Source: Thalassobellus citreus | GTDB lineage: Bacteria > Bacteroidota > Bacteroidia > Flavobacteriales > Flavobacteriaceae | Length of the DNA stretch: 64,000 nt | Direction of reading: 5' to 3' | Assembly (NCBI RefSeq): GCF_044385915.1 | Contig: NZ_JBISCC010000109.1 | Coordinates: 1 to 64,000, forward strand | In this document: positions 44,872 to 52,544 of the stretch, piece after piece | How positions within the stretch are numbered: the stretch's first letter is position 1 | How the letters are laid out: each line of letters starts with the position of its first letter | Program-made: the position numbers and the translations under genes | The notes under the pieces: generated by a model | The model's database searches: none | Told to the model about the DNA's origin: nothing | Seen by the model: only the letters and a program-made list of their open reading frames with translations

Positions 44872-44903
44872 AAAAAACGCTCCAAAAATGATTTGGAGCG
44901 TTT
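44872..44903 (-). terminator. Intrinsic terminator after purA (minus strand)
   Basis: Perfect 12-bp stem AAACGCTCCAAA/TTTGGAGCGTTT with a five-base loop. Read on the minus strand it is followed by a T run (complement of 44872-44877), so it ends the fur-purA transcript. Confidence 0.88.
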
Positions 44904-44926
44904 AAATATATTTAATAGTTTATTTC

Positions 44927-46210
44927 TTAAACTAATTGTTGTCTAAAAATAGTTTGTTTTCTGTCTGGTCCAACAGATACAATAGTAATAGGCGTTTCTA
45001 ATTCTTTTTCTAAAAACTCAATATACTCATTTAAGGCTTTTGGTAATTGAGATGTTTCAGACATACCTGTTAAATCTTCAGACCAACCATTAAATTCTGT
45101 ATAAACTGGCTCTACATTTTCTGGCTCAATATTATAAGGGAAGTGTTCTATAACTTCTCCTTTATATTTGTATGCAGTACATACTTTTAAGGTTTCAAAA
45201 CCAGAAAGTACGTCACCCTTCATCATCATTAATTGTGTTACACCATTAACTTGACAAGCGTATTTTAAAGCTACTAAATCTAACCAACCACAACGACGAG
45301 GTCTTCCTGTTGTTGCTCCAAACTCGTTACCAATACGAGCCATTTCTTGTCCGTCTTTATCAAATAATTCGGTAGGGAATGGGCCAGAACCCACACGAGT
45401 TGTATATGCTTTAAAGATACCAAAAACATCGCCTATTTGGTTAGGAGCGACTCCTAAACCAGTACAAGCACCTGCTGCTGTTGTATTACTTGATGTTACA
45501 AAAGGGTAGGTTCCAAAATCAATATCTAATAATGATCCTTGAGCACCTTCAGCAAGAATGGTTTTTCCAGTTTTTTGTGCTTGATACACATATTCTTCAG
45601 AATCAATAAACTTTAACGATTTTAAAACGTCGATAGCTTTAAAGAATTCTGCTTCAAGTTCTTTTAAATCATATTCAATATCTACATCGTAAAACGCAAT
45701 CATAGATTCATGCTTATCAGCTAAAGATCTATAGCGTTCTTTCCAATCGGCTAATTCTAAATCGCCTACACGAATACCATTTCTACCGGTTTTATCCATA
45801 TAAGTTGGTCCTATACCTTTTAAAGTAGAACCAATTTTTGCTTTACCTTTTGAAGCTTCACTAGCAGCATCAAGTAAACGGTGTGTTGGTAAAATAATAT
45901 GTGCTTTACGAGAAATAACTAAAGATTTTCTGTAATCTACATCTTGCTCTTCAAGTTTGTCTAACTCAGCTTTAAAAATAACAGGATCTATAACCACACC
46001 ATTTCCAACTAAGTTGGTTTTGCCTTCGTGGAAAATTCCTGAAGGAATGGTATGTAAAACATGTTTTTTTCCGTTAAATACAAGGGTGTGTCCTGCGTTT
46101 GGGCCTCCTTGAAAACGTGCAATAATATTGTAGTTAGTGGTAAGTACGTCAACAATTTTTCCTTTGCCTTCGTCTCCCCATTGTAATCCTAGTAGTAAAT
46201 CTACTGCCAT
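44927..46210 (-). CDS. purA: Adenylosuccinate synthase
   Basis: A 427-residue enzyme joining IMP and aspartate with GTP, the first committed step to AMP. The GTP-binding loop is LLGLQWGDEGKGKIVD near residue 6-21, with the catalytic aspartate and lysine in it and the IMP-site histidine in GGPNAGHTLVF. GSTLKGIGPTYMDKTGRNGIR, AEGAQGSLLDIDFGTYPFVT and TTGRPRRCGWLDL are further hallmarks. Length is normal. It starts 11 bases after the Fur-family gene, so the two are cotranscribed, and a terminator ends the unit. In other bacteria PurA is inhibited by ppGpp, which makes the neighbouring Rel/Spo gene suggestive. Confidence 0.98.
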   Translation of the reverse strand: MAVDLLLGLQWGDEGKGKIVDVLTTNYNIIARFQGGPNAGHTLVFNGKKHVLHTIPSGIFHEGKTNLVGNGVVIDPVIFKAELDKLEEQDVDYRKSLVISRKAHIILPTHRLLDAASEASKGKAKIGSTLKGIGPTYMDKTGRNGIRVGDLELADWKERYRSLADKHESMIAFYDVDIEYDLKELEAEFFKAIDVLKSLKFIDSEEYVYQAQKTGKTILAEGAQGSLLDIDFGTYPFVTSSNTTAAGACTGLGVAPNQIGDVFGIFKAYTTRVGSGPFPTELFDKDGQEMARIGNEFGATTGRPRRCGWLDLVALKYACQVNGVTQLMMMKGDVLSGFETLKVCTAYKYKGEVIEHFPYNIEPENVEPVYTEFNGWSEDLTGMSETSQLPKALNEYIEFLEKELETPITIVSVGPDRKQTIFRQQLV

Positions 46211-46221
46211 TGTAAAATTAG

Positions 46222-46674
46222 TTAATTGGTTGATTTTCTATTTCCGTAGAAATAAAGTGAATGATTGTTAATTTCGATATCGAAAACTTCTTCGATTGTT
46301 TTTTTGATAGATTGAATTCTTGGATCACAAAACTCAATAACTTCACCTGTATCGGTTAGTATCACGTGATCATGTTGTCTATCAAAATATGATTTTTCGT
46401 AATGAGCTTGGTTTTGTCCAAATTGATGTTTTCTTACCAAACCACATTCTAAAAGTAATTCTATAGTGTTGTATAAAGTTGCACGAGACACACGATATTT
46501 TTTGTTTTTCATGTTAAGATATAGCGATTCTATATCAAAATGCTCTGTGCTATTGTAAATTTCTTGTAGTATAGCGTAACGTTCAGGTGTTTTTCGGTGC
46601 CCGTTGTTTTCTAAAAAGTTAGTGAATACACTTTTTACTATGTCTTGATTTTTTGTATCTGTCTTTGCATTCAT
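46222..46674 (-). CDS. Fur-family transcriptional regulator
   Basis: A 150-residue ferric-uptake-regulator homologue. The winged helix is in the first 85 residues (NNGHRKTPERYAILQEIYN, then YRVSRATLYNTIELLLECGL). The dimerisation half has the regulatory-metal pattern FDRQHDHVIL and GEVIEFCDPRI. The usual CxxC pairs that hold structural zinc are absent; only one cysteine remains in this region. It could be a Fur, PerR or Zur type, and this cannot be decided by eye. It lies 26 bases after the rel gene and 11 bases before purA, with a TAAATTTG promoter box in the short gap. Cotranscription with purA is unusual for a metal regulator. Confidence 0.93.
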   Translation of the reverse strand: MNAKTDTKNQDIVKSVFTNFLENNGHRKTPERYAILQEIYNSTEHFDIESLYLNMKNKKYRVSRATLYNTIELLLECGLVRKHQFGQNQAHYEKSYFDRQHDHVILTDTGEVIEFCDPRIQSIKKTIEEVFDIEINNHSLYFYGNRKSTN

Positions 46675-46684
46675 AATTTCGTCG

Positions 46685-46692
46685 CAAATTTA
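46685..46692 (-). promoter_or_regulatory. Candidate -7 box for fur-purA (minus strand)
   Basis: On the minus strand TAAATTTG fits TAnnTTTG. It is only ten bases from the Fur start codon, so the mRNA leader would be very short. No TTG is found at the expected upstream distance. Confidence 0.4.
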
Positions 46693-46700
46693 CACTTTTT

Positions 46701-48920
46701 TTACAGTCTAGTAACCTTATCTATACCATTAATTTTTTTTAGCTTCTCAATTAGCTTTTTTACAAGCGTTTTATTTTTAACAACAACACTGATTTTTCCT
46801 GAGAATAAACCGTCATCACTATCAAAACTTAAGCTCTTCATATTCACATGCATATTACCAGAAATAATTTTAGTAATATCATTTACTAATCCAATATGGT
46901 CAATTCCTGTAATTGCAATTTTTGCGGCAAATTCTTGTTGAGAAGAGTCTACCCATTTAGCAAGCATGATTCTATATGCATAGTTAGATTGTAAAGTTAA
47001 GGCATTTGGACAATTTTTTTTATGAACTTTAATACCTTCAGTTACTGTTAAAAAACCAAAAACACCATCACCTGGAATAGGATTACAACAATTTGATAGT
47101 TTATAATCTAATTTCTCTTCCTCTTTACCAAATACTAGCGAGTCATACTTTGCGGTTATTTCATCTTTTTCTAAATCTTCTTTTTTAACATTTGCTTTTC
47201 TAGTTATTTTATTTTTAATAAAACTCATTAAAGCATTATTCCTAGAGGAAGCATAGTCTTTTATCATGGTATTGTCTATAGTACCAAGTCCCACCCTGTA
47301 AAATAAATCTAAACTGGTATTGAGTTTAAAATAATTAACAAGTTCGTTAATAGAGTTTTCATTTAAAGTAATTTTAAGTTGTTTTAATTTTCTTCTTAAA
47401 ATTTCTTTACCTTCTTCTCCAATGCGTTTTTTATCTTCTTTTAAAGCAGATTTAATTTTAGTTCTTGCTCTTGCTGTTGTTGCATAATCTAGCCAATTGG
47501 CATTTGGTTTTGCACTTTCTGAGGTTAATATGTCTACTTGATCGCCGCTTTTTAGCTCGTGACTTAGCGGAACGAGTTTACCGTTTACTTTTGCGCCACG
47601 AGTTTTCATACCAACTTCTGTATGAATACTAAAGGCAAAATCTAACGAAGTAGCACCTTTGGGTAGTGATTTTAAATCTCCATTAGGGGTGAATACAAAT
47701 ATTTCTTTTGAATATAAATTGAGTTTAAACTGTTCAACAAAATCTACAGCATTTGTTTCTGGGTTTTCTAAAGCTTCTTGTAGCCTGTTTATCCAGCCTT
47801 CTAAATTATCTTCTTTTTCGTTTTCTTGTTTGTATTTATAATGTGCCGCATAGCCTTTTTCTGCAATTTCGTTCATGCGCTCACTACGTATTTGGACTTC
47901 TACCCAACGTCCTTTTGGTCCCATTACAGTTATGTGTAACGCTTCGTAACCCGTGCCTTTTGGAGATGAGATCCAATCGCGAAGTCTAATAGGGTTAGGT
48001 CTAAAATGGTCTGTTACAATAGAATAGATTTTCCAAGCCAAAAACTTTTCGTTAGCAGCATCACTTTTATAAATAATTCTAATTGCAAATTTATCATAGA
48101 CTTCATCAAAAGAAACACCTTGTTTCATCATTTTCTTTCTTATTGAAAAAATTGATTTTGGGCGTCCTTTAATAGTGTAATTAAAATGTTCTTTATCTAA
48201 AGAAATTTTTATAACATCGCTAAATTGTTCAATGTATTTATCTTGTTCTTCTTTGCTTTCTTTTGTCTTGTTTAGAATATCGAAATAAACTTCCGGTTCA
48301 GTATATCTAAGCGCTAAATCTTCTAATTCGGTTTTTATATTATAAAGACCTATTCTATGAGCTAAAGGTGCGTATATATATAAGGTCTCCGATGCTATTT
48401 TTTCTTGCTTATCGGGGCGCATAGAATCCATAGTTTGCATATTATGGAGTCTATCGGCTATTTTAATAATAATAACACGTACATCATCATTAAGAGTCAG
48501 TAGCATTTTTCTGAAATTTTCAGCCTGTAAAGACACATCCATGTCTTTTTCTTTACTTAATGATGAGATTTTGGTAAGTCCTCCAACTATAGTTGCAACG
48601 GACTTACCAAACAGTTTTTCAATATCTTCAATTTCATAATCAGGACTGTCTTCAACCACATCATGAAGTAATGCTGATGCTATAGAAGTGGCATCTAAAC
48701 CAATTTCTTGTGCTACAATTTTTGCCACCGCTATAGGGTGGAAAATATAAGCTTCTCCAGATTTTCTGCGTTGATTTTTATGGCCATCTAAGGCTGTGTC
48801 AAAAGCTTTTCTAATTAGTTTTTTATCATCATCAGTAAGTGTTGTATAACTAACTTTTAATAACTCTTTGTAAGCTTTTGTTATGGCTGCGTTTTCTTTT
48901 TCTATATCATCCTCTGTCAT
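46701..48920 (-). CDS. Bifunctional (p)ppGpp synthetase/hydrolase, RelA/SpoT family
   Basis: A 739-residue Rel enzyme making and breaking the stringent-response alarmone. Domains: HD hydrolase (about 50-155) with the metal motif ALLHDVVEDSPDYE intact, so hydrolysis should work. Then comes the synthetase (about 240-355) with GRPKSIFSIRKKM, VYDKFAIRIIY and GTGYEALHITV. Next are a TGS domain (about 400-460, FVFTPNGDLKSLPKGATSLDF), a zinc-finger/CC region (SNCCNPIPGDG) and a C-terminal ACT domain (about 665-737). The full-length form senses uncharged tRNA on the ribosome. It lies upstream of the Fur-like gene and purA on the same strand. Confidence 0.96.
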   Translation of the reverse strand: MTEDDIEKENAAITKAYKELLKVSYTTLTDDDKKLIRKAFDTALDGHKNQRRKSGEAYIFHPIAVAKIVAQEIGLDATSIASALLHDVVEDSPDYEIEDIEKLFGKSVATIVGGLTKISSLSKEKDMDVSLQAENFRKMLLTLNDDVRVIIIKIADRLHNMQTMDSMRPDKQEKIASETLYIYAPLAHRIGLYNIKTELEDLALRYTEPEVYFDILNKTKESKEEQDKYIEQFSDVIKISLDKEHFNYTIKGRPKSIFSIRKKMMKQGVSFDEVYDKFAIRIIYKSDAANEKFLAWKIYSIVTDHFRPNPIRLRDWISSPKGTGYEALHITVMGPKGRWVEVQIRSERMNEIAEKGYAAHYKYKQENEKEDNLEGWINRLQEALENPETNAVDFVEQFKLNLYSKEIFVFTPNGDLKSLPKGATSLDFAFSIHTEVGMKTRGAKVNGKLVPLSHELKSGDQVDILTSESAKPNANWLDYATTARARTKIKSALKEDKKRIGEEGKEILRRKLKQLKITLNENSINELVNYFKLNTSLDLFYRVGLGTIDNTMIKDYASSRNNALMSFIKNKITRKANVKKEDLEKDEITAKYDSLVFGKEEEKLDYKLSNCCNPIPGDGVFGFLTVTEGIKVHKKNCPNALTLQSNYAYRIMLAKWVDSSQQEFAAKIAITGIDHIGLVNDITKIISGNMHVNMKSLSFDSDDGLFSGKISVVVKNKTLVKKLIEKLKKINGIDKVTRL

Positions 48921-48991
48921 AAATTAAAAATAACATAAAGAAAATTAACAACCAACAGGATTTTAGTTTTTGTTGTTATTTTTTTTAAGAT

Positions 48992-49564
48992 TTATGAATT
49001 CAGAAATTCTACAAGTAGAGTGATTGCTTTACCGCGATGCCCGATACTGTTTTTTAGGCTCAAATCCATTTCGGCAAATGTTTGTTCGTAGCCGTTAGGT
49101 TTAAAAATAGGGTCGTAGCCAAAACCTTTTTTACCGCTTTTATTAGTCGTTATTTCACCTTCGCAAATACCTGTAAAATTATGTTGTTTGTCGTTTATTA
49201 TTAAACTAACAACAGTTTTAAATTGGGCATTTCTATTGTCTAAATCATTTAAGTTTTTAAGTAACAAATCCATATTTTCACTTGCATCGCGTTTTTCTCC
49301 AGCATAACGTGCAGAATAAACACCAGGATCACCATTTAGAGCTTCAACTTCAAGACCGGTATCGTCAGCAAAACAATTGTAACCATAATGCTCTTTTACA
49401 TATTGTGCTTTTTGAATAGCATTGCCTTCTATTGTTTTTTGTGTTTCAGGAATATCTTCAAAGCAACCAATGTCTTTTAAGCTTAAAAGTTTTATATAGT
49501 TAGGTATTAAAGATTGAACTTCTTTAAGTTTGTTAAGGTTGTTTGTTGCAAAAACGAGTTTCAT
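48992..49564 (-). CDS. rdgB: XTP/dITP diphosphatase (RdgB/HAM1)
   Basis: A 190-residue housecleaning enzyme that removes ITP, dITP and XTP from the nucleotide pool. I start at MKLVFATNNLNKLKEV, 39 bases inside the longest frame, because this is the exact family N-terminus (FATxNxxKxxE). Other hallmarks are CFADDTGLEVEALNGDPGVYSARYAGE, GEITTNKSGKKGFGYDPIF and the end SLKNSIGHRGKA. Length is normal. A TACTTTTG promoter box lies 19 bases upstream on the minus strand. It is upstream of the rel-fur-purA block, separated by 71 bases, which groups three purine-nucleotide enzymes. Confidence 0.96.
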   Translation of the reverse strand: MKLVFATNNLNKLKEVQSLIPNYIKLLSLKDIGCFEDIPETQKTIEGNAIQKAQYVKEHYGYNCFADDTGLEVEALNGDPGVYSARYAGEKRDASENMDLLLKNLNDLDNRNAQFKTVVSLIINDKQHNFTGICEGEITTNKSGKKGFGYDPIFKPNGYEQTFAEMDLSLKNSIGHRGKAITLLVEFLNS

Positions 49565-49582
49565 AATATAAAATGTATCAAG

Positions 49583-49590
49583 CAAAAGTA
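49583..49590 (-). promoter_or_regulatory. Candidate -7 box for rdgB (minus strand)
   Basis: Minus-strand TACTTTTG fits TAnnTTTG, 19 bases from the chosen start. This also supports that start over the longer frame, whose first codon at 49603 would lie upstream of the box. Confidence 0.45.
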
Positions 49591-49731
49591 CTATTATAAT
49601 CATTTATAATAATAAGGTAGTGCTAAATTTCTAATGAAAAATTTACAACCATTTTATGATTTTTGTTATTTAGATTTGTTTTAAATTTTGTATCTTAGGA
49701 TAGAATTATTAACCTAAAAAAAGAATTGAAT

Positions 49732-50031
49732 ATGACTGTAAATTTTGAATATGTAGGCGTAGATGTAAGTGAAACACTTTCAGCTTTCACTGAAGAAAAA
49801 TTAGATAAATTATTTAATAGATATGAATTTTTAATAAATGCAACGGTTCATTTTAAACAAGAAGGACAAGAGCATGAAGCAGGTAAAATTTGTAATATAG
49901 AATTAAGCCTTCCTGGACCTAGAATTTTTGCAACTTCTAACGAGCGTAATTTTGAAGTGTCAGTAAGAGAAACTATTAGTGATTTAGAGCGTCAATTAAA
50001 AAAGCGTAAGCAAGTTTATAAAACACATTAA
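49732..50031 (+). CDS. hpf: Ribosome hibernation promoting factor, short form (HPF/RaiA family)
   Basis: A 99-residue protein that binds the small ribosomal subunit and silences ribosomes in stationary phase. The ATG giving MTVNFEYVGVDVSETLS is preferred over a TTG two codons earlier. The family core is visible: EEKLDKLFNRYEFLINATVHFK, the basic and glycine segment ELSLPGPRIFATSNERNFEVSV, and the C-terminal helix TISDLERQLKKRKQVY. It lacks the extra dimerisation domain of long HPF, so it would act like the short enterobacterial form. It is monocistronic with its own terminator, convergent to rlmH. Confidence 0.95.
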   Translation: MTVNFEYVGVDVSETLSAFTEEKLDKLFNRYEFLINATVHFKQEGQEHEAGKICNIELSLPGPRIFATSNERNFEVSVRETISDLERQLKKRKQVYKTH

Positions 50032-50059
50032 TTAAATAGCTTAAAAATGTGTTTTTTTT
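50020..50059 (+). terminator. Intrinsic terminator of hpf
   Basis: Stem AAAACACAT (50020-50028, inside the last hpf codons) pairs with ATGTGTTTT (50047-50055), followed by a total of eight T. The loop is 18 bases. Confidence 0.7.
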
Positions 50060-50531
50060 ACCTGTGATGATAAGGTTCGTTTTTTAAAATAGTAAACCCT
50101 CTATAAAGTTGTTCTATAATAAAAAGTCTAACCATTTGATGGGAAAATGTCATTTTAGACAATGATATTTTCCCATTTGCTTTTTTATAAATGTCTTCAG
50201 AAAAACCATAAGGTCCTCCAATAACAAAAACAAGTTGTTTGATACCTGAATTCATATGTTTTTGTAAGTAAGCCGAAAATCCAACAGAATCTAATTGTTT
50301 GCCGTTTTCATCTAGTAAAATTAAAATATCAGTATTATTCAGCTTTTTTAAAATAAGTTCACCTTCTTTTTGCTTTTGTTGTGCTTCGCTTAAGTTTTTT
50401 ACGTTTTTTATATCAGGAATAATGTCTAAAGAGAAATTAATATAAAAACCTAAGCGCTTTTGGTATTCAGTAATTAAAGCCAAAAGTTCTTTGTTGTCTG
50501 TTTTGCCAATGGCGAGTAATTTGATAGTCAT
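50058..50531 (-). CDS. rlmH: 23S rRNA pseudouridine-1915 N3-methyltransferase
   Basis: A 157-residue SPOUT-fold methyltransferase that modifies pseudouridine 1915 in helix 69 of 23S rRNA. The start MTIKLLAIGKTDNKEL is typical. The C-terminal knot region is clear: LVFVIGGPYGFSEDIYKK (cofactor loop), KISLSKMTFSHQMVRLFIIE and the final LYRGFTILKNEPYHHR. Length equals that of the enterobacterial protein. It is divergent from nadC, with a 131-base spacer holding promoter-like boxes for each. It sits next to hpf, both ribosome-related, but convergent with it. Confidence 0.97.
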   Translation of the reverse strand: MTIKLLAIGKTDNKELLALITEYQKRLGFYINFSLDIIPDIKNVKNLSEAQQKQKEGELILKKLNNTDILILLDENGKQLDSVGFSAYLQKHMNSGIKQLVFVIGGPYGFSEDIYKKANGKISLSKMTFSHQMVRLFIIEQLYRGFTILKNEPYHHR

Positions 50532-50536
50532 AATAG

Positions 50537-50544
50537 CAAAATTA
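50537..50544 (-). promoter_or_regulatory. Candidate -7 box for rlmH (minus strand)
   Basis: Minus-strand TAATTTTG fits TAnnTTTG. It is only six bases from the rlmH start codon, so the transcript would be nearly leaderless. Confidence 0.4.
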
Positions 50545-50630
50545 GCATTTTATATTTGTTAAAAATGAATTTAAATAGTGATAATTTGTGAAATTCATAA
50601 GTTTAAATTTATAAAAGTAAATCAATTTCT

Positions 50631-50638
50631 TATTTTTG
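50631..50638 (+). promoter_or_regulatory. Candidate -7 box for nadC
   Basis: TATTTTTG, 24 bases before the nadC start. A good -33 TTG is not seen. Confidence 0.45.
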
Positions 50639-50662
50639 TTAAAAACAAACTAACCAAACAAT

Positions 50663-51523
50663 ATGATTACACAAGAACAATTTGATAGCGAAATAAAAAT
50701 GATAATTGCAAATGCAATTAGAGAAGATGTAGGAGACGGCGATCATAGTTCATTAGCTTGTATACCTGAAAATGCAAGAGGAAGAGCTAAACTTTTAGTT
50801 AAAGATAAAGGGATTATAGGTGGCGTTAATTTTGCTAAAAAAGTATTTGCTTACGTAGATAAAAGATTAAAATTAGATGTGCTGATTGAAGATGGTTCAG
50901 AAGTGACTTTTGGAGATATTGTTATGTATGTTGAAGGACCTTCCCAATCTATTTTAAAGGCAGAACGAACAGTTTTGAATGCTATGCAACGTATGAGTGC
51001 TATTGCTACAAAAACTAGAATGTTTGTAGATCTATTAGAAGGTACAAAAACAAGAATTTTAGATACGCGTAAAACAACTCCAGGTATTCGAGTGTTAGAA
51101 AAATGGGCTGTTAAACTTGGCGGAGGTGAAAATCATAGATTTGCTTTATATGATATGATAATGTTAAAAGATAATCATATAGATTTTGCTGGAGGTATTA
51201 CAAAAGCGATAGATATGGCTAAAGCCTATTTAAAAGAAACTGGTAAAAATCTAGATATTATGGTTGAAGCTAGAGATTTGGCTGAAGTAGAAGAGATTTT
51301 GAAAAGTGATGGTGTTTATAGAATTTTAATTGATAATTTTGATTACGAAGACACAAGAAAAGCTGTTAAAATGATAGGTAATAAATGTCTTACCGAATCT
51401 TCAGGAAATATTAATGAAGCTACTATACGTCATTATGCCGAATGTGGTGTAAACTACATTTCATCAGGAGCTTTAACGCATTCTGTACATAATATGGACT
51501 TAAGTTTAAAAGCAGTAAAATAA
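50663..51523 (+). CDS. nadC: Nicotinate-nucleotide pyrophosphorylase (carboxylating)
   Basis: A 286-residue quinolinate phosphoribosyltransferase of NAD synthesis, forming nicotinate mononucleotide from quinolinate and PRPP. Hallmarks are AIREDVGDGDHSS near the N-terminus, AERTVLNAMQRMSAIAT, the substrate-binding ILDTRKTTPGIRVLEKWAVK, GGGENHRFALYDMIMLKDNH and the C-terminal SSGNINEATIRHYAECGVNYISSGALTHSV. Length is standard. It starts a probable three-gene unit with the YihY-family gene 76 bases downstream and priA after that. nadA and nadB are not in the window. Confidence 0.97.
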   Translation: MITQEQFDSEIKMIIANAIREDVGDGDHSSLACIPENARGRAKLLVKDKGIIGGVNFAKKVFAYVDKRLKLDVLIEDGSEVTFGDIVMYVEGPSQSILKAERTVLNAMQRMSAIATKTRMFVDLLEGTKTRILDTRKTTPGIRVLEKWAVKLGGGENHRFALYDMIMLKDNHIDFAGGITKAIDMAKAYLKETGKNLDIMVEARDLAEVEEILKSDGVYRILIDNFDYEDTRKAVKMIGNKCLTESSGNINEATIRHYAECGVNYISSGALTHSVHNMDLSLKAVK

Positions 51524-51599
51524 TTAGTTTTACAAGTAGTAAGTAATTGTATTCTTCTTTATTTTGATAACTTTGCTATAAATTTAAAGCAAATTATTA

Positions 51600-52541
51600 A
51601 TGACAAAACCTATTGAAGACAAACTAGATAAAATTCCTGTAATTAATATCTTAGTGCGGTTTTTTAAACAATTTAAATTACCAGGTCTTGAAGGGTTGTC
51701 GTTTTACGATTTGTTAGAGCTTTATATAACAGGTATTGTAAGAGGTGCATTAACTACAAGAGCAAGTGCTATTGCGTTTAGCTTTTTCATGGCTTTGTTT
51801 CCTTTTTTGTTATTTGTTTTAATAATTATTCCAGAAATACCAATAGATAATTTTCAGAAAGAATTCATGGACTTTTTGGAGTCTTTTTTGCCACCAACTA
51901 CTTCCGAATTTTTCTTTCATAATATTTTTGAAAACATTGAAAATTCTCAAAGAGGCGGCTTGTTGTCCTCCGTTTTTGTTTTATCAATAGCATTAATGGC
52001 AAATGGTGTTAATGCTGTGTTTTCTGGGTTTGAAAATTCGTATCATGAGCAATTACCCCGTAATGTTATTAAGCAATATTTATATGCGTTGGGGATTGCA
52101 TTAATATTAGCGTTCCTACTTATTATTACTATAGCGGTTTTAGGATATTTTCAAATTTATGTTGTTGAAGGGGTTATTGATGCTTTAGAAACACGAGGTT
52201 ATGAAACAGGTTCGCAGAGTATTATTTGGACAGATATTGCTAAATACGTCTTTTTTGTAATGATGGTATATTTGGCAACAGCAACATTGTATTATTTTGG
52301 AACAAAAGAAGGGAGGCTTTCTAATTTCTTTTCAGTGGGTGCTTTATTTACCACTTGTCTTATTATAGTAACTTCATATTTATTTGGCGTTTATATTGAA
52401 AATTTTGGTCAGTATAATAAGCTATACGGATCTATTGGAGCGCTTTTAGTTTTGTTGTTTTATTTGTGGCTTAATGCTAATATTTTATTGTTAGGTTACG
52501 AATTAAATGCATCTTTGAATAAACTACGTAAAAGGTGTTAG
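51600..52541 (+). CDS. YihY/BrkB-family inner-membrane protein
   Basis: A 313-residue membrane protein with about six helices. The family signature is in the first third: RGALTTRASAIAFSFFMALFPFLLFVL, followed by a cytoplasmic or periplasmic loop and VFVLSIALMANGVNAVFSGFENSY. The C-terminal part has helices around LYYFGTKEGRLSNFFSVGALF and YGSIGALLVLLFYLWLNANILLLGYELNA, the latter ending with the conserved LLGxElNA. The family was once confused with RNase BN; its actual function is not established. It is three bases upstream of priA, so the two are cotranscribed. Confidence 0.92.
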   Translation: MTKPIEDKLDKIPVINILVRFFKQFKLPGLEGLSFYDLLELYITGIVRGALTTRASAIAFSFFMALFPFLLFVLIIIPEIPIDNFQKEFMDFLESFLPPTTSEFFFHNIFENIENSQRGGLLSSVFVLSIALMANGVNAVFSGFENSYHEQLPRNVIKQYLYALGIALILAFLLIITIAVLGYFQIYVVEGVIDALETRGYETGSQSIIWTDIAKYVFFVMMVYLATATLYYFGTKEGRLSNFFSVGALFTTCLIIVTSYLFGVYIENFGQYNKLYGSIGALLVLLFYLWLNANILLLGYELNASLNKLRKRC

Positions 52542-52544
52542 TTT

